Positions 32,901 to 43,025 are shown, counted from the first letter of the stretch. The stretch: DNA of 64,000 bases from Chryseosolibacter sp964438975 (GCA_964438975.1 CAYTMU010000005.1:1-64000); one strand, 5' to 3'. Notes: generated by a model not told the origin, from the letters alone. Made by a program: numbers and translations.

Positions 32901-35621
32901 TCAATGAGCATCGAGCCAGTTCTCGCCAACGCCGACCTCAACTTCCATCGGAACCTCCAGTTGCACAGCCGAACACATTAGTTGTCGTACTTTTTCAGTG
33001 ACGACATCAACCTCACTGTTATGCACGTCAAACACCAATTCATCGTGGACCTGCATGATCATGCGGGTCTGAAGTCGCTCTCTGACAAGCCAGTCATGAA
33101 TGTTGACCATGGCCAACTTGATGATATCCGCCGCTGTTCCCTGTATCGGAGCGTTGATCGCATTTCGTTCGGCGAAGCCGCGCGTACTGACGTTTCTCGA
33201 GTTGATGTCCCGAAGGTAACGCCTTCTGCCCATCAGCGTTTCGACATACTCTTTCTCGCGCGCGCTGTTGATCGAGTCATCCATATACCGTTTAATCGCC
33301 GAGAACTCCTCAAAGTAAGCCTTTATTATCTCCACTGCTTCACCTCGGGGAATCCGGAGATTTTGCGACAGCCCGAATGCGGTGCTGCCGTACAGGATTC
33401 CAAAGTTGACCTCCTTTGCCTTTCGTCGCATGTCAGCTGTAACCTCCTCCAGCGGAACCTTAAACACTTTGGCAGCCGTTGTCGCATGGATATCACGCTT
33501 CGCACGGAAGGCTTCGATCATCGTTTCATCTTTCGCAAAGGAGGCCGCGATCCGCAACTCAATTTGTGAATAATCCGCCGACATGAACAGATAATCCGAG
33601 TTGCGCGCCACAAAAGCCTTGCGTATCGCCCGGCCCTTTTCCGTCCTGATCGGGATGTTCTGGAGGTTGGGATTGTTCGAACTCAGCCTCCCGGTCACCG
33701 CCCAAGCCTGCCGGTAGTCCGTATGTATCCGGCCGTCGTACTGACTGATCATCTTAGGCAACGCCTCTACGTAAGTAGATCTCAACTTGTCGTACTCGCG
33801 ATAGTCAAGGATCTTACGGGCAACCTCATGGTCCGCGGCGAGTCCGAGCAACACTTCTTCTCCCGTGGCGTACTGTCCGGTCTTCGTCTTCTTTGGTTTT
33901 TCGATCAGCTTCATGCGCTCAAACAAAACCTCACCCAATTGCTTAGGGGATCCGATATTGAACTCCGCGTCGCAAAGTTCATAGATCTCACGCTGCACAC
34001 GTTCGATCTCTCCTTTGAGTTCCTGCGACATCCGATTGAGCGCACTCACATCCACCTTGACCCCTTCAAACTCCATCGACGCGAGTACCGTTGCCAACGG
34101 CATTTCCACTTCATCCATCAACTTCGTGTGTTGCCGCGACTCTAGATCCTTCTCAAGACCGTCCTTCATTTGCAGGACCTTGTCCACCCGTTCACAAACC
34201 TGGTTCTTTTGCTTCGAGTTAAGGTCGGCGAGCAATTCGTAATCAAGATATTGGGAACACAAGACCTCAAGGCTGTGCGAAGCCTCCGGCTCAATAAGGT
34301 AATGCGCCAGCATCACGTCGAACAACGGTCCGCGTACGTCAACGTTGTACTTCTTCAGCAGAAGCAGCGAAGCCTTCAGATTATGGCCCACTTTTGCAAT
34401 GCCTTCATTCTCCAGGACAGGCTTAAGTTCATCCGCGACGCGACGCGCAGTGTCCTCATTCTCCGTTGGCACAAAGTGCGCCTCGTCTTTTCGCCACGAG
34501 AAGGCAAATCCGTGTAGCACCTGGTTAAAATTCGGAGCATCATCCGATATCGACTCCAGGGATATCATCTTCTGCTGCTGCAGGCTTTCCACAAGCGCCC
34601 GTCTGAGTTCCGGCGTGTCGACGAGGTAGTACCTGACCTTGTCCGATTCGAAACTCTGCTTTTCGGGAGTGGTCGCGGCGGCTGGTTTCCCAAACATCGA
34701 CAGCTGAGCGCTTTTTACAGGTGGCGGTGGAACCGACGCACTTTCTCCGAAAGCCCTTGCTGCAATTCCCTTGAATTCCAGCTCATCGAAGATCGGTTTG
34801 AGAATCTCCATATCAGGTCCGGCGTAGTGCAATTCTTCCTCCCGAAACTCCACCGGGACATCGGTGATGATCGTTGCAAGTTTCTTGGATAGGATCGCCT
34901 GCTCACCATACGTCTTGAACAGCTCCTTCTGCTTCCCTTTCAGTTCATCGGCATGCGCAACAATATTCTCGACTGAACCATACTTCTTGAGCAACACTGC
35001 CGCTGTTTTCGGCCCGACGCCAGGCACGCCCGGAATATTGTCTGACGTATCACCCTGGAGCCCCAGCATATCGGTAACCTGCGACACATTTTCAATGTCC
35101 CATTTTTCGCACACTTCCCTGACACCCAGAACGTCTACGGCATTTCCCATGTACGCAGGTTTGTATAGATAAACGCAGTCGTTCACCAACTGTCCAAAGT
35201 CCTTGTCAGGCGTCATCATGAAAACCTCGAACCCTTGCTCGCAAGCGCGGCCCGCCAGCGTTCCGATGATGTCGTCGGCCTCGTAGCCATCGAGTTCAAG
35301 TATGGGAATGTTAAATCCACGGATGATCTCTTTGCAGATAGGGATACCGTAGCGGATGTCTTCCGGTGTTTCCTGACGCGTCGCCTTGTAGTCGGCATAT
35401 ATCTCGTCGCGAAATGTCTTTGCCGTTGTATCGAATGCTACTCCTATGTGTGTAGGCTTCTGTTTCTGAATGACTTCCAGTAATGTATTTGTGAACCCGA
35501 ACGGCACCGACGTATTGTGTCCTTTCGAGTTAATGCGAGGTGTTTTGGTAAAGGCAAAGTGCGCCCGATAGATTAAGGCATATGCATCAAGTAAGAAGAG
35601 TTTCTTCGCCGGTTTTTCCAT
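32901..35621 (-). CDS. polA: DNA polymerase I, proofreading site degenerate
   Basis: This 906-residue polymerase would serve repair and Okazaki fragment processing. The 5'-3' exonuclease domain (1-290) is intact (LLDAYALIYRAHFAF, DGYEADDIIG, TPDKDFGQL, GDTSDNIPGVPGVGPKTA). The polymerase domain (about 510-906) has motif A DYSQIELR at 683-690, motif B RRKAKEVNFGILYG at 732-744 and motif C QVHDELVFDVH at 857-867. The 3'-5' exonuclease domain (about 325-500) keeps its fold-like outline, but the metal-binding acidic residues are absent. Exo I reads SLESISDD with no D-x-E, Exo II reads GHNLKAS where NLKYD is usual, and Exo III lacks Y-x3-D. It should lack proofreading, like Taq polymerase. Start ATG 35621 is divergent from an acyl-CoA ligase gene. 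Confidence 0.96.
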   Translation of the reverse strand: MEKPAKKLFLLDAYALIYRAHFAFTKTPRINSKGHNTSVPFGFTNTLLEVIQKQKPTHIGVAFDTTAKTFRDEIYADYKATRQETPEDIRYGIPICKEIIRGFNIPILELDGYEADDIIGTLAGRACEQGFEVFMMTPDKDFGQLVNDCVYLYKPAYMGNAVDVLGVREVCEKWDIENVSQVTDMLGLQGDTSDNIPGVPGVGPKTAAVLLKKYGSVENIVAHADELKGKQKELFKTYGEQAILSKKLATIITDVPVEFREEELHYAGPDMEILKPIFDELEFKGIAARAFGESASVPPPPVKSAQLSMFGKPAAATTPEKQSFESDKVRYYLVDTPELRRALVESLQQQKMISLESISDDAPNFNQVLHGFAFSWRKDEAHFVPTENEDTARRVADELKPVLENEGIAKVGHNLKASLLLLKKYNVDVRGPLFDVMLAHYLIEPEASHSLEVLCSQYLDYELLADLNSKQKNQVCERVDKVLQMKDGLEKDLESRQHTKLMDEVEMPLATVLASMEFEGVKVDVSALNRMSQELKGEIERVQREIYELCDAEFNIGSPKQLGEVLFERMKLIEKPKKTKTGQYATGEEVLLGLAADHEVARKILDYREYDKLRSTYVEALPKMISQYDGRIHTDYRQAWAVTGRLSSNNPNLQNIPIRTEKGRAIRKAFVARNSDYLFMSADYSQIELRIAASFAKDETMIEAFRAKRDIHATTAAKVFKVPLEEVTADMRRKAKEVNFGILYGSTAFGLSQNLRIPRGEAVEIIKAYFEEFSAIKRYMDDSINSAREKEYVETLMGRRRYLRDINSRNVSTRGFAERNAINAPIQGTAADIIKLAMVNIHDWLVRERLQTRMIMQVHDELVFDVHNSEVDVVTEKVRQLMCSAVQLEVPMEVEVGVGENWLDAH

Positions 35622-35696
35622 GTACGAAAGTAGGGCGTTCTCTTTAAAGAATTCAAAACATCAACCAAAATAAAATCTTTTTGGTAGATTGGGAGG

Positions 35697-37349
35697 ATGA
35701 GTCAGCTGCCTGAAACACCTCTGTCCGCTTTCTACACCTGGGAGAAACAAACTCCGACTCAATCCTTCCTGCGACAGCCCCTTGCAGATCAATGGAAGAC
35801 GTGGAGCTATCAGCAAGCGGGCGATGAAATCCGGAGAATTGCAAATGCATTGCTGGCACTCGGTCTGCCACCGAAATCGTCTGTCGCGATCCTGTCGAAG
35901 AATTGTGCCCACTGGATTATGGCCGACCTGGCGATCATGATGGCCGGGCATATAAGTGTTCCGATCTATCCGACACTCTCCGCCTCATCGATCACATATC
36001 TGCTACAGCACAGTGAGGCCCGCGCCATCTTCCTCGGAAAACTTGACGATTTTGATGCCTTAAGAACCTCGCTGGATGCGAACGTTCACCGCATCTCCTT
36101 CCCGTTCTACGGTCCGAATGAAGGTGATCGATGGGACGACTTACTTGCCCGTCATCAGCCGATTTCCGAAAACCTTGTGCGCGACCCGGAAGATGTTGCC
36201 AGCATCGTGTACTCGTCGGGTACTACCGGGACACCGAAGGGTGCAATGTTGTCTTTGGGTGCCTTTGGTTATGTGGGCCGCCAGGTGTCCACCTATCTTC
36301 GAATCCGCGAGCCACAGAAATTCTTTTCATACCTTCCGCTGAGCCATATCGCAGAACGCGCGTTGATGGAAATGGTTGCAATATCGTCGGGGAGTTCAAT
36401 TTCTTTCACCGAGTCACTCGCCAGATTTCCGTACGATCTTCGCCATGAGAAACCGACGATCTTCGGCGGCGTGCCACGCATCTATTCGAAGTTCCGCGAG
36501 GGTATTCTTGCGCGGATGTCGCCGCAAAAACTCTCCCGCGTGCTCGCTATTCCGGGGGTCAATATCATTCTGCGACGCCTGATCATTTCAAAGCTAGGAC
36601 TTTCCAAAGCAAGCGTCGTTGCCTGCGGTGCAGCGCCAACGCCCACCAGCCTGCTCACGTGGTTCAACAATCTCGGCATTGAAGTCCGAGAAATGTATGG
36701 AATGACCGAGAACTGCGCCTTTTCCCACGCCAACTTCCGGTTGATACGCAACGGAACAGTAGGCCAACCGTGGCCCGGTGTCGATGTCAAGATCGACGAG
36801 AGTGGTGAGGTCCTCATCCGTCATGCAGCACTGATGAAGGGCTATTTCAAAGATCCGACTGCCACCCACTCAGTACTCGTGGAAGAGGGCTTCCTCAGGA
36901 CCGGCGACCAGGGATTCGTCGATGATCAAGGTTTCCTGACACTGACGGGAAGGGTGAACGAACAGTTCAAGACGGAGAAAGGCAAGTTCATTGCCCCGGC
37001 AACACTTGAGATCAAATTCACCTCTGGTCTGATCGACCAGGTATGTGTTCTGGGAACAGGCCTACCCCAGCCTATTGCACTTGTAGTCTTGTCAGAAACA
37101 GCAAAATCACTGAGTCGCAGTGAAGTAGAGACTGAGTTGCAGCAAGAGGTTAGCCGTGTGAATGAAGCAGTAGAAAAACACGAGCATCTCGACGGCATCG
37201 TTGTTTTATCCAAGCCGTGGTCCGTTGAAAACGGTCTGCTCACACCGTCAATGAAGGTACGACGTTTCGAAGTCGAAAAGCGTTATAAAGACAAATTCAA
37301 AGCGTGGACGACAGGAGACGGTATCGTCGTTTGGGATGACCCCACATAG
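35697..37349 (+). CDS. Long-chain fatty acid-CoA ligase (AMP-binding)
   Basis: This 550-residue enzyme activates a fatty acid with ATP and CoA through an acyl-adenylate. The AMP-binding motifs are clear: YSSGTTGTPKGAMLS (about 171-185), MYGMTENCAFSH (about 334-345), and the C-terminal LRTGDQGFVDDQGFLTLTGR with KTEKGKFIAP. The expected acidic and lysine residues are mostly conserved. Length is at the lower end of the FadD15-like subgroup of Bacteroidota (550-600). GGGAGG stands directly before the ATG, too close for a normal ribosome-binding site. It is divergent from polA and ends 6 bases before the convergent M1-like gene. The chain length preference is unknown. Confidence 0.92.
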   Translation: MSQLPETPLSAFYTWEKQTPTQSFLRQPLADQWKTWSYQQAGDEIRRIANALLALGLPPKSSVAILSKNCAHWIMADLAIMMAGHISVPIYPTLSASSITYLLQHSEARAIFLGKLDDFDALRTSLDANVHRISFPFYGPNEGDRWDDLLARHQPISENLVRDPEDVASIVYSSGTTGTPKGAMLSLGAFGYVGRQVSTYLRIREPQKFFSYLPLSHIAERALMEMVAISSGSSISFTESLARFPYDLRHEKPTIFGGVPRIYSKFREGILARMSPQKLSRVLAIPGVNIILRRLIISKLGLSKASVVACGAAPTPTSLLTWFNNLGIEVREMYGMTENCAFSHANFRLIRNGTVGQPWPGVDVKIDESGEVLIRHAALMKGYFKDPTATHSVLVEEGFLRTGDQGFVDDQGFLTLTGRVNEQFKTEKGKFIAPATLEIKFTSGLIDQVCVLGTGLPQPIALVVLSETAKSLSRSEVETELQQEVSRVNEAVEKHEHLDGIVVLSKPWSVENGLLTPSMKVRRFEVEKRYKDKFKAWTTGDGIVVWDDPT

Positions 37350-37355
37350 CGGATA

Positions 37356-39578
37356 CTATTCTATTGTTGTACGCTGCTGCACTGGAAACACGTTGTTCGT
37401 CCGATCTGCATCCCCCAATTCATAATCCGGATCGATGATGACTTTGACAACCTCCCGGCTCTTCACGAACACCTTTGTAGCCTTCCGCTCATTTAATCGC
37501 CATATCTCCGCAGGAATTCTCTCGATCTCCGTTGAGCCGTCCTGGTACGTCCATTCAATAATCAGCGGCGTCACAAGACCACCTTTATTCACAAACGTCA
37601 GCTCGTAAATATCCTGCCCCGCAAGCTTTGCATAAACAGTGTTGTCATCAAATTGGCTGTGGAACTCACCGCGCAGTCCCGGTGGCGTATTAGTTAGTGT
37701 TAATTCCTGAGGTCCATTGCTGAAGTCATCGGTAGCGTTCCGCTCGTTACTCGGATCAGCATCAGATGTATGCGCTCCTTTCTGCCCTGGTTTCGCCATC
37801 TCATCCCGCAACTTGAACCATTTCACTTCGTTGAGGGCAACATCAACATGATCCGTCCCGTAGAACCATCCTCTCCAGAACCAGTCGAGGTCGAAACCTG
37901 ACGCATCTTCCATCGTGCGAAAGAAATCCGCCGGCCTCGGGTGTTTAAACGCCCAACGCCGAGCGTATTCCTTAAACGCCAGGTCGAACACCTCCGGGCC
38001 CATTATGGTCTTTCTCAACAACGACAGCGCTGCCGCCGGTTTGTAATATGCATTGTAGCCAAACTCCTCGTCGCGAATATTATCCGACATCGACATGACC
38101 GGTCTCATCTGTCTCTTGTCTCCTGACATGTAGCGTGCGACACCCATAGGCGTAGCGTTAACGTCGGCAAGCTCTGGATAGCGAAGCCGCAAGGTCTCCT
38201 TTTGCAGGAACGTATTGAGCCCCTCATCCATCCATGTCCACTGGCGCTCGTCGGAATTGACGATCATCGGAAAGAAGTTATGTCCCACTTCATGGATGAT
38301 GACATCAATCATGGCAGCACGTGTCAGCTGCGAATATTTTCCGTTTCTCGCCGGCCGTCCGTAATTAAAGCAGATCATCGGATATTCCATTCCCTGGTTA
38401 GCTGCGTGTACCGAATAAGCAGTGGGGTACGGATATCCAACTGTTCTTTCCGAATAGAGTTCGAGGGTGTTCTTCACTGCACGCGTCGATTCACGCTCCC
38501 AAAGTGGATTTCCCTCCTTCGGATACAGCGACTGCGCAAGCGGGGTCTTGTCGCCGATCTTCACCGCCATCGCATCCCAGATGAACTTACGCGAACTGGC
38601 AAAAGCGAAGTCGCGGACATTCTCAGCATGAAATTCCCATGTACTTTTCTTTGAGGAGCGTAACTTCTCCTTTTTACGCGCCTCGGCTTCTGTCACGATC
38701 AAGACTGGTTTGTCAAATGTCGCCTGGGCGCGCCGGAAGCGATCGATCTGCTCCCGGGTTAGTACTTCGTCCGGATTCTGCAGCCACCCCGTCGCGCCCA
38801 CAATGTGATCCGACGGCACGGTGATGCGGACCTTGTAGTTTCCGAATGTCAGTGCAAACTCACCCCTTCCCAGAAACTGCTTGTTTTGCCACCCTTCGTA
38901 GTCGTCGAACACGCACATCCGCGGGAACCACTGCGCGAACGTATAGACATAGTTTGCATCCTCGGGAAAATACTCGTAGCCCCCTCGGCCGTCAAAGATC
39001 TGGCGGTTGTACTCCGTATAATTCCACTCCACAGAGAAGGCAAACTGGCTCCCCGGTGTAAGAGGTTCCGGCAAATTCACCCGCATCATTGTATAGTTGA
39101 TCGCATGCTTCAAGTCCTTTCCGTCGCGATCGCGAACCGACTTGATCGTATATCCCCCCTCGTAGTCGGAGACCGTAATTCCCGCCACCTTGCTTATCAA
39201 GCCCGCAGGCAATGAGTCGGGAACGTGTCCCCCCTGACTCCGGGAAGTCAGGTTGTCCGGCGCATAGATATTCTGATCCAACTGAAGCCACAGGAAACGC
39301 AGCGTCTCGGGCGAATTATTGTAATAGGTAATCGTTTGCCTTCCTGTCAACTCCTGCGTGTCGTCGTTGATTTCGACGTCGATCACATAGTCAGCCCGTT
39401 GTTGCCAGTATGCGGGCCCGGGCGCGCCGGACGCGGAACGGTATGAGTTAGGCGTTGGGAGCAACGCTTCTATTTGCTCGAATTTACCTTGCCAGCCGGG
39501 AACCTGAGCACCAGCGCCCATGGCAACCGCAATCAACAGAACGAATACGAAGACGCTACCCTTAACAGAGATACACAT
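37356..39578 (-). CDS. Secreted M1-family metallopeptidase, tandem copy A
   Basis: This 740-residue exported peptidase-like protein has an N-terminal signal peptide (about 1-25). It has the M1 N-terminal beta domain and the zinc site HEVGH with NSDERQWTWMDEGLNTF supplying the third ligand Glu. In place of the usual G-x-MEN exopeptidase motif it has NQGMEYPMICFNYG, so amino-terminal peptide binding may differ from classical aminopeptidases. The C-terminal part (about 640-740) is a beta-rich segment with PLIIEWTYQDGSTEIERIPAE. It is closely similar along its full length to the next gene, from which it is separated by 70 bases on the same strand. The pair came from tandem duplication. The substrate is unknown. 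Confidence 0.9.
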   Translation of the reverse strand: MCISVKGSVFVFVLLIAVAMGAGAQVPGWQGKFEQIEALLPTPNSYRSASGAPGPAYWQQRADYVIDVEINDDTQELTGRQTITYYNNSPETLRFLWLQLDQNIYAPDNLTSRSQGGHVPDSLPAGLISKVAGITVSDYEGGYTIKSVRDRDGKDLKHAINYTMMRVNLPEPLTPGSQFAFSVEWNYTEYNRQIFDGRGGYEYFPEDANYVYTFAQWFPRMCVFDDYEGWQNKQFLGRGEFALTFGNYKVRITVPSDHIVGATGWLQNPDEVLTREQIDRFRRAQATFDKPVLIVTEAEARKKEKLRSSKKSTWEFHAENVRDFAFASSRKFIWDAMAVKIGDKTPLAQSLYPKEGNPLWERESTRAVKNTLELYSERTVGYPYPTAYSVHAANQGMEYPMICFNYGRPARNGKYSQLTRAAMIDVIIHEVGHNFFPMIVNSDERQWTWMDEGLNTFLQKETLRLRYPELADVNATPMGVARYMSGDKRQMRPVMSMSDNIRDEEFGYNAYYKPAAALSLLRKTIMGPEVFDLAFKEYARRWAFKHPRPADFFRTMEDASGFDLDWFWRGWFYGTDHVDVALNEVKWFKLRDEMAKPGQKGAHTSDADPSNERNATDDFSNGPQELTLTNTPPGLRGEFHSQFDDNTVYAKLAGQDIYELTFVNKGGLVTPLIIEWTYQDGSTEIERIPAEIWRLNERKATKVFVKSREVVKVIIDPDYELGDADRTNNVFPVQQRTTIE

Positions 39579-39648
39579 AGTCCTTACCTTTTGACCAACT
39601 TCAGAAACGCGCTACTTTCGAGAGCCAATAAAGACGGCTATAGATAAC

Positions 39649-41823
39649 CTACTTCCGAAGCTTTGGGAAGAAATTATCTTCAATATTGACGTCGGTGGTT
39701 TCGAGGTTCGGATCAATCATGATATGTGACACCTCCTTGTCTTTTATGAAAACTTTACGAAAGCGCTGTTCGTTCAGTCGCCAGACCTCGGCGGGAAGTG
39801 TCTCGGTCTCCTTGGTTCCATCCTTATACGTCCACTCGATGACCACCGGCATGACAAGCCCCCCTTTGTTCGCAATCGTCAACTCGTAAATGTTCTTGTT
39901 GCGAAGTTTTGTCACGATCTCCTTATCGTTCACCACGCTCCGGAACTCTCCGGACAGTTGTGGTCCGGTTGGCGTCAACGTCAACGGTTCGGGCCCTTTG
40001 CTGAAATCTGTGTTTTTTCCGGTCCCTTGCGCGAGGTCTCCCTTGCGTGCTTCAAAATTTCGGTTTTCCATTTTGGATTTCTCCGTCGCGACGCGATACC
40101 ACTTCACATCTTCAAGCACCTGGTCGTTGGCATCAGTTGTGTAAAACCATCCCCGCCAGAACCAGTCGAGATCTACCGCCGAAGCATCTTCCATTGTTCT
40201 GAAGAAGTCTGCCGGGGTCGGATGCTTATATGCCCACCGCTCGGCATACTCCTTCAGCGCCATGTCAAACAGTTCTCGACCCATGACCGTCTCTCGCAGA
40301 ATAGTAAGGCCCGTCGCAAATTTGGAATATTGTTCCCAACCGAGCAGAACGATCTGCTCGGGATTTGTCATGAGCGGGCGCTTCTTAGACGGATCGCTCT
40401 TCATGTAGTTGACCAGGTTAGATGGCTTTCCGCGTGTCCAATTCAGCTGCGGGTAGCGTTCCTCCTGCGTTATGAGCTGTAGAAATGAGTTAATACCTTC
40501 ATCCATCCACGGCGTCTGGCGCTCGTCGCTATTGACAATCATCGGGAAGAAATTATGACCCACCTCATGAATGATGACACCTATCATCCCCTGCTTGAGC
40601 TGATTCGAATAGCTACCATCGCGATTCGGTCTTCCGAAATTGAAACAGATCATAGGATACTCCATGCCGTTATTCGCGGTGTGCACGGAGATCGCCACCG
40701 GATAGGGGTAGTCAAGCGTCATCCTTGAGTACACTTCCAGTGTATTCTTAACTGCCTTCGTTGATTCACGTTCCCACAGCGGGTTCCCCTCCTTGGGATA
40801 GAATGACATCGCCAGTGGTGTGTTATCACCGACCCGGACCGCCTGGGCGTCCCAGATAAATTTTCTTGAGCTCGCGAAGGCGAAGTCGCGGACATTCTCC
40901 GCATGGAATTCCCAGGTCCGTTTTTCCTTTGAGCGCTTCTTCTCACGCTCGCGTGCTTCCTTCTCCGTCACGACGAATACCGGCTTATTAAAAGACGTCT
41001 TGGCTTTTTCGAATCTCTCTTGTTCGGTTTTCGAAAGTACGTCCTGCGGATTCTGCAATGTCCCGGTTGCTGCGACAAGATGATCCGCCGGCACGGTGAT
41101 CTTCACTTTGTAATCACCGAATGGAAGCGTGAACTCGCCTGACCCGAGGAACTGTTTGTTCTGCCATCCATCGTAATCGTTGTACACACACATCCGTGGA
41201 AAGAATTGTGCGATGGAGTAAACATAATTGTCATCTTCCGGAAAGTACTCCATTCCACTGCGTTGACCAAAAATGCTTCTGTCAACAATGTTAAAAGACC
41301 AATCCACTTTAAATGCGTATTTCTCCCCGCTCTCGAGAGGTTGAGGCAATGACACCCGCATCATGGTGTTGTTGATCAGGAAGGGAAGTGCCTTTCCCGA
41401 TACATCCTGCACCGATTTGATATCAAATCCGGCCTTGAAGTCGGAAACCCGTGTGGCAAACGTCTTCACTGCTGCCGAATCTTCTACTTGATCAGTTGCT
41501 GTACTCTTGAGCGTGTTATGATCCGAAAGAATGTTCTGGTCAAGTTGAAGCCACAGATAGGTGAGATTGTCGGGTGAGTTGTTATGGTATGTTATGGTTT
41601 CCGTACCCGTAATACTCTGACGGTCATCATGTAGTTCAATGCGTATGTCATAGTCCGCCTGCTGCTGCCAGTAGCGGAGGCCCGGGGCACCAGAACCTGT
41701 GCGGTATTCGTTTGGCGTCGGAAGAAGTGTGCCCAGTTGTTCGAACTTACCCTGCCAACCGGAAGTCTGCGCGGTCGCCGTGTGAGCGCAGAAGAAAAGC
41801 AGTGCTAATAGAATTCGCGTCAT
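39649..41823 (-). CDS. Secreted M1-family metallopeptidase, tandem copy B
   Basis: This 724-residue paralogue of the downstream gene has a signal peptide of about 18 residues (MTRILLALLFFCAHTATA). It shares the opening GWQGKFEQLGTLLPTPNEYR, the NNGMEYPMICFNFG segment and the zinc site HEVGHNFFPMIVNSDERQ followed by WMDEGINSF. The C-terminal beta segment VVIEWTYKDGTKETETLPAE is also shared. The zinc ligands are intact while GAMEN is replaced by GMEYP, as in copy A. Regions that differ most are at the substrate-side insert (about 450-500, with RGKPSNLVNYMKSDPSKKR) and just before the C-terminal segment. It is the first gene of the pair, and gldB is divergent from it. Confidence 0.9.
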   Translation of the reverse strand: MTRILLALLFFCAHTATAQTSGWQGKFEQLGTLLPTPNEYRTGSGAPGLRYWQQQADYDIRIELHDDRQSITGTETITYHNNSPDNLTYLWLQLDQNILSDHNTLKSTATDQVEDSAAVKTFATRVSDFKAGFDIKSVQDVSGKALPFLINNTMMRVSLPQPLESGEKYAFKVDWSFNIVDRSIFGQRSGMEYFPEDDNYVYSIAQFFPRMCVYNDYDGWQNKQFLGSGEFTLPFGDYKVKITVPADHLVAATGTLQNPQDVLSKTEQERFEKAKTSFNKPVFVVTEKEAREREKKRSKEKRTWEFHAENVRDFAFASSRKFIWDAQAVRVGDNTPLAMSFYPKEGNPLWERESTKAVKNTLEVYSRMTLDYPYPVAISVHTANNGMEYPMICFNFGRPNRDGSYSNQLKQGMIGVIIHEVGHNFFPMIVNSDERQTPWMDEGINSFLQLITQEERYPQLNWTRGKPSNLVNYMKSDPSKKRPLMTNPEQIVLLGWEQYSKFATGLTILRETVMGRELFDMALKEYAERWAYKHPTPADFFRTMEDASAVDLDWFWRGWFYTTDANDQVLEDVKWYRVATEKSKMENRNFEARKGDLAQGTGKNTDFSKGPEPLTLTPTGPQLSGEFRSVVNDKEIVTKLRNKNIYELTIANKGGLVMPVVIEWTYKDGTKETETLPAEVWRLNEQRFRKVFIKDKEVSHIMIDPNLETTDVNIEDNFFPKLRK

Positions 41824-41968
41824 GATAAAAAGAAAGGTTTACTTACTGAATGTACTCGAGCCCAAAGTCTTCACTCAGTTAGACCGTCAGACTCAGTCCG
41901 CAAGATAGTCCAACTGCTCGATTTCGCCCTACCCCGGGCCGCGTTATACGCCAGCGGCAATTCCGGCG

Positions 41969-41999
41969 TTTGATTGATGTTCTCTAATGCCTAGTTTTG
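41969..41999 (+). promoter_or_regulatory. Promoter of gldB (TTTG-N19-TAGTTTTG)
   Basis: TTTG (41969-41972), 19 bases, then TAGTTTTG (41992-41999) is a full match to the Bacteroidota promoter. The -7 element ends 6 bases before the gldB ATG, so the transcript would begin at about the start codon. Confidence 0.6.
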
Positions 42000-42005
42000 C
42001 CCGCT

Positions 42006-43007
42006 ATGAAAAAGCTGCCTCTTATCTTCCTCGCGTTCCTGCTCTGGAATTGCGGAACGGAAGAGGAAAAATGTGTTTTTATTCCTGACGTTTCGCCAGA
42101 GAGTATCTCACTTGAATTCCAGCGTTTCGAAGATTCTCTAGCGTCCATTGAGTCAAAGCAAGAACTCGTGGCATTCCTGACGCGTCAGCCGCTTATACGC
42201 GATGAGATGCTCCGACGCGCGGATTACCCCAACGATTCGATTTTTATTGACGAGATGCTCAGGCGATTCACCAATCCGGGAATTGACACTTTACTGCGCG
42301 AAACAAAGAAAGTTTTCGGCGACGGCTCGGCGCTTGAGCAAGAGTTCCGGCAGGCATTTGCCAATCTGCAGTACTACTATCCCGACTTTGTGCCCCCGAA
42401 GGTGAAGACCCTGATCACAGGACTCGACACCGACCTGTTTGTCAGCGATACATTGATCCTTATCAGCCTTGACTTTTTTCTGGGACCCGGCGCTAAGTAC
42501 CGCCCCAAGACATACGACTACCTGATGCGCCGGTATGATCCGCATGATATCGTACCATCTTGCATGCTCATCTATGGTATCAGTCCAGAATACAACAAGA
42601 CAGAGCTGAAGGACAGAACCGTTCTGGCAGACATGATTGCTTATGGTAAATCATTCTACTTTGCTAAGCACATGTTACCCTGCGTTCCAGACAGCGTGCT
42701 GATCTGGTACACCCGTGCGGAAATCGAAGGAGCAAATTCGAATCAGGATTTGATCTGGGCGCGATTGCTCGAAGACAAAATTCTCTTCTCGACCAGCAGC
42801 ATTGACAAGAAGAATTTTCTCGGCGACCGGCCTGTTACCATCCAGGTGGGAGAAAAGTGCCCTGGAAGGATTGGCCAATGGGTAGGCTGGCAGATCGTGA
42901 AGGCCTATATGGAGAAGAATCCTGCTGTTTCCCTTCCCGGGTTGATGGAGTCAGACAATGCAGGAGCCATTTTCCAGAAAGCGAATTACAAGCCCCAGAT
43001 GCGTTAA
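42006..43007 (+). CDS. gldB: GldB-like gliding-motility lipoprotein
   Basis: This 333-residue lipoprotein has a signal ending LLWNC and a mature part that matches GldB of gliding Bacteroidota. Visible segments are FQRFEDSLASI, LQYYYPDFVPPKVKTLITG, SLDFFLGPGAKY and the C-terminal PGRIGQWVGWQIVKAYMEKNP. GldB is needed for gliding in Flavobacterium, but related proteins occur in non-gliding members, so gliding in this organism is not proven. The upstream in-frame TTG at 41997 lies in the promoter; ATG 42006 is the start. tpiA follows after 70 bases with its own promoter. The T9SS cargo gene at 1208-4330 fits a cell with the T9SS machinery. Confidence 0.85.
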   Translation: MKKLPLIFLAFLLWNCGTEEEKCVFIPDVSPESISLEFQRFEDSLASIESKQELVAFLTRQPLIRDEMLRRADYPNDSIFIDEMLRRFTNPGIDTLLRETKKVFGDGSALEQEFRQAFANLQYYYPDFVPPKVKTLITGLDTDLFVSDTLILISLDFFLGPGAKYRPKTYDYLMRRYDPHDIVPSCMLIYGISPEYNKTELKDRTVLADMIAYGKSFYFAKHMLPCVPDSVLIWYTRAEIEGANSNQDLIWARLLEDKILFSTSSIDKKNFLGDRPVTIQVGEKCPGRIGQWVGWQIVKAYMEKNPAVSLPGLMESDNAGAIFQKANYKPQMR

Positions 43008-43025
43008 CATTTCGGCAACAGAGGG

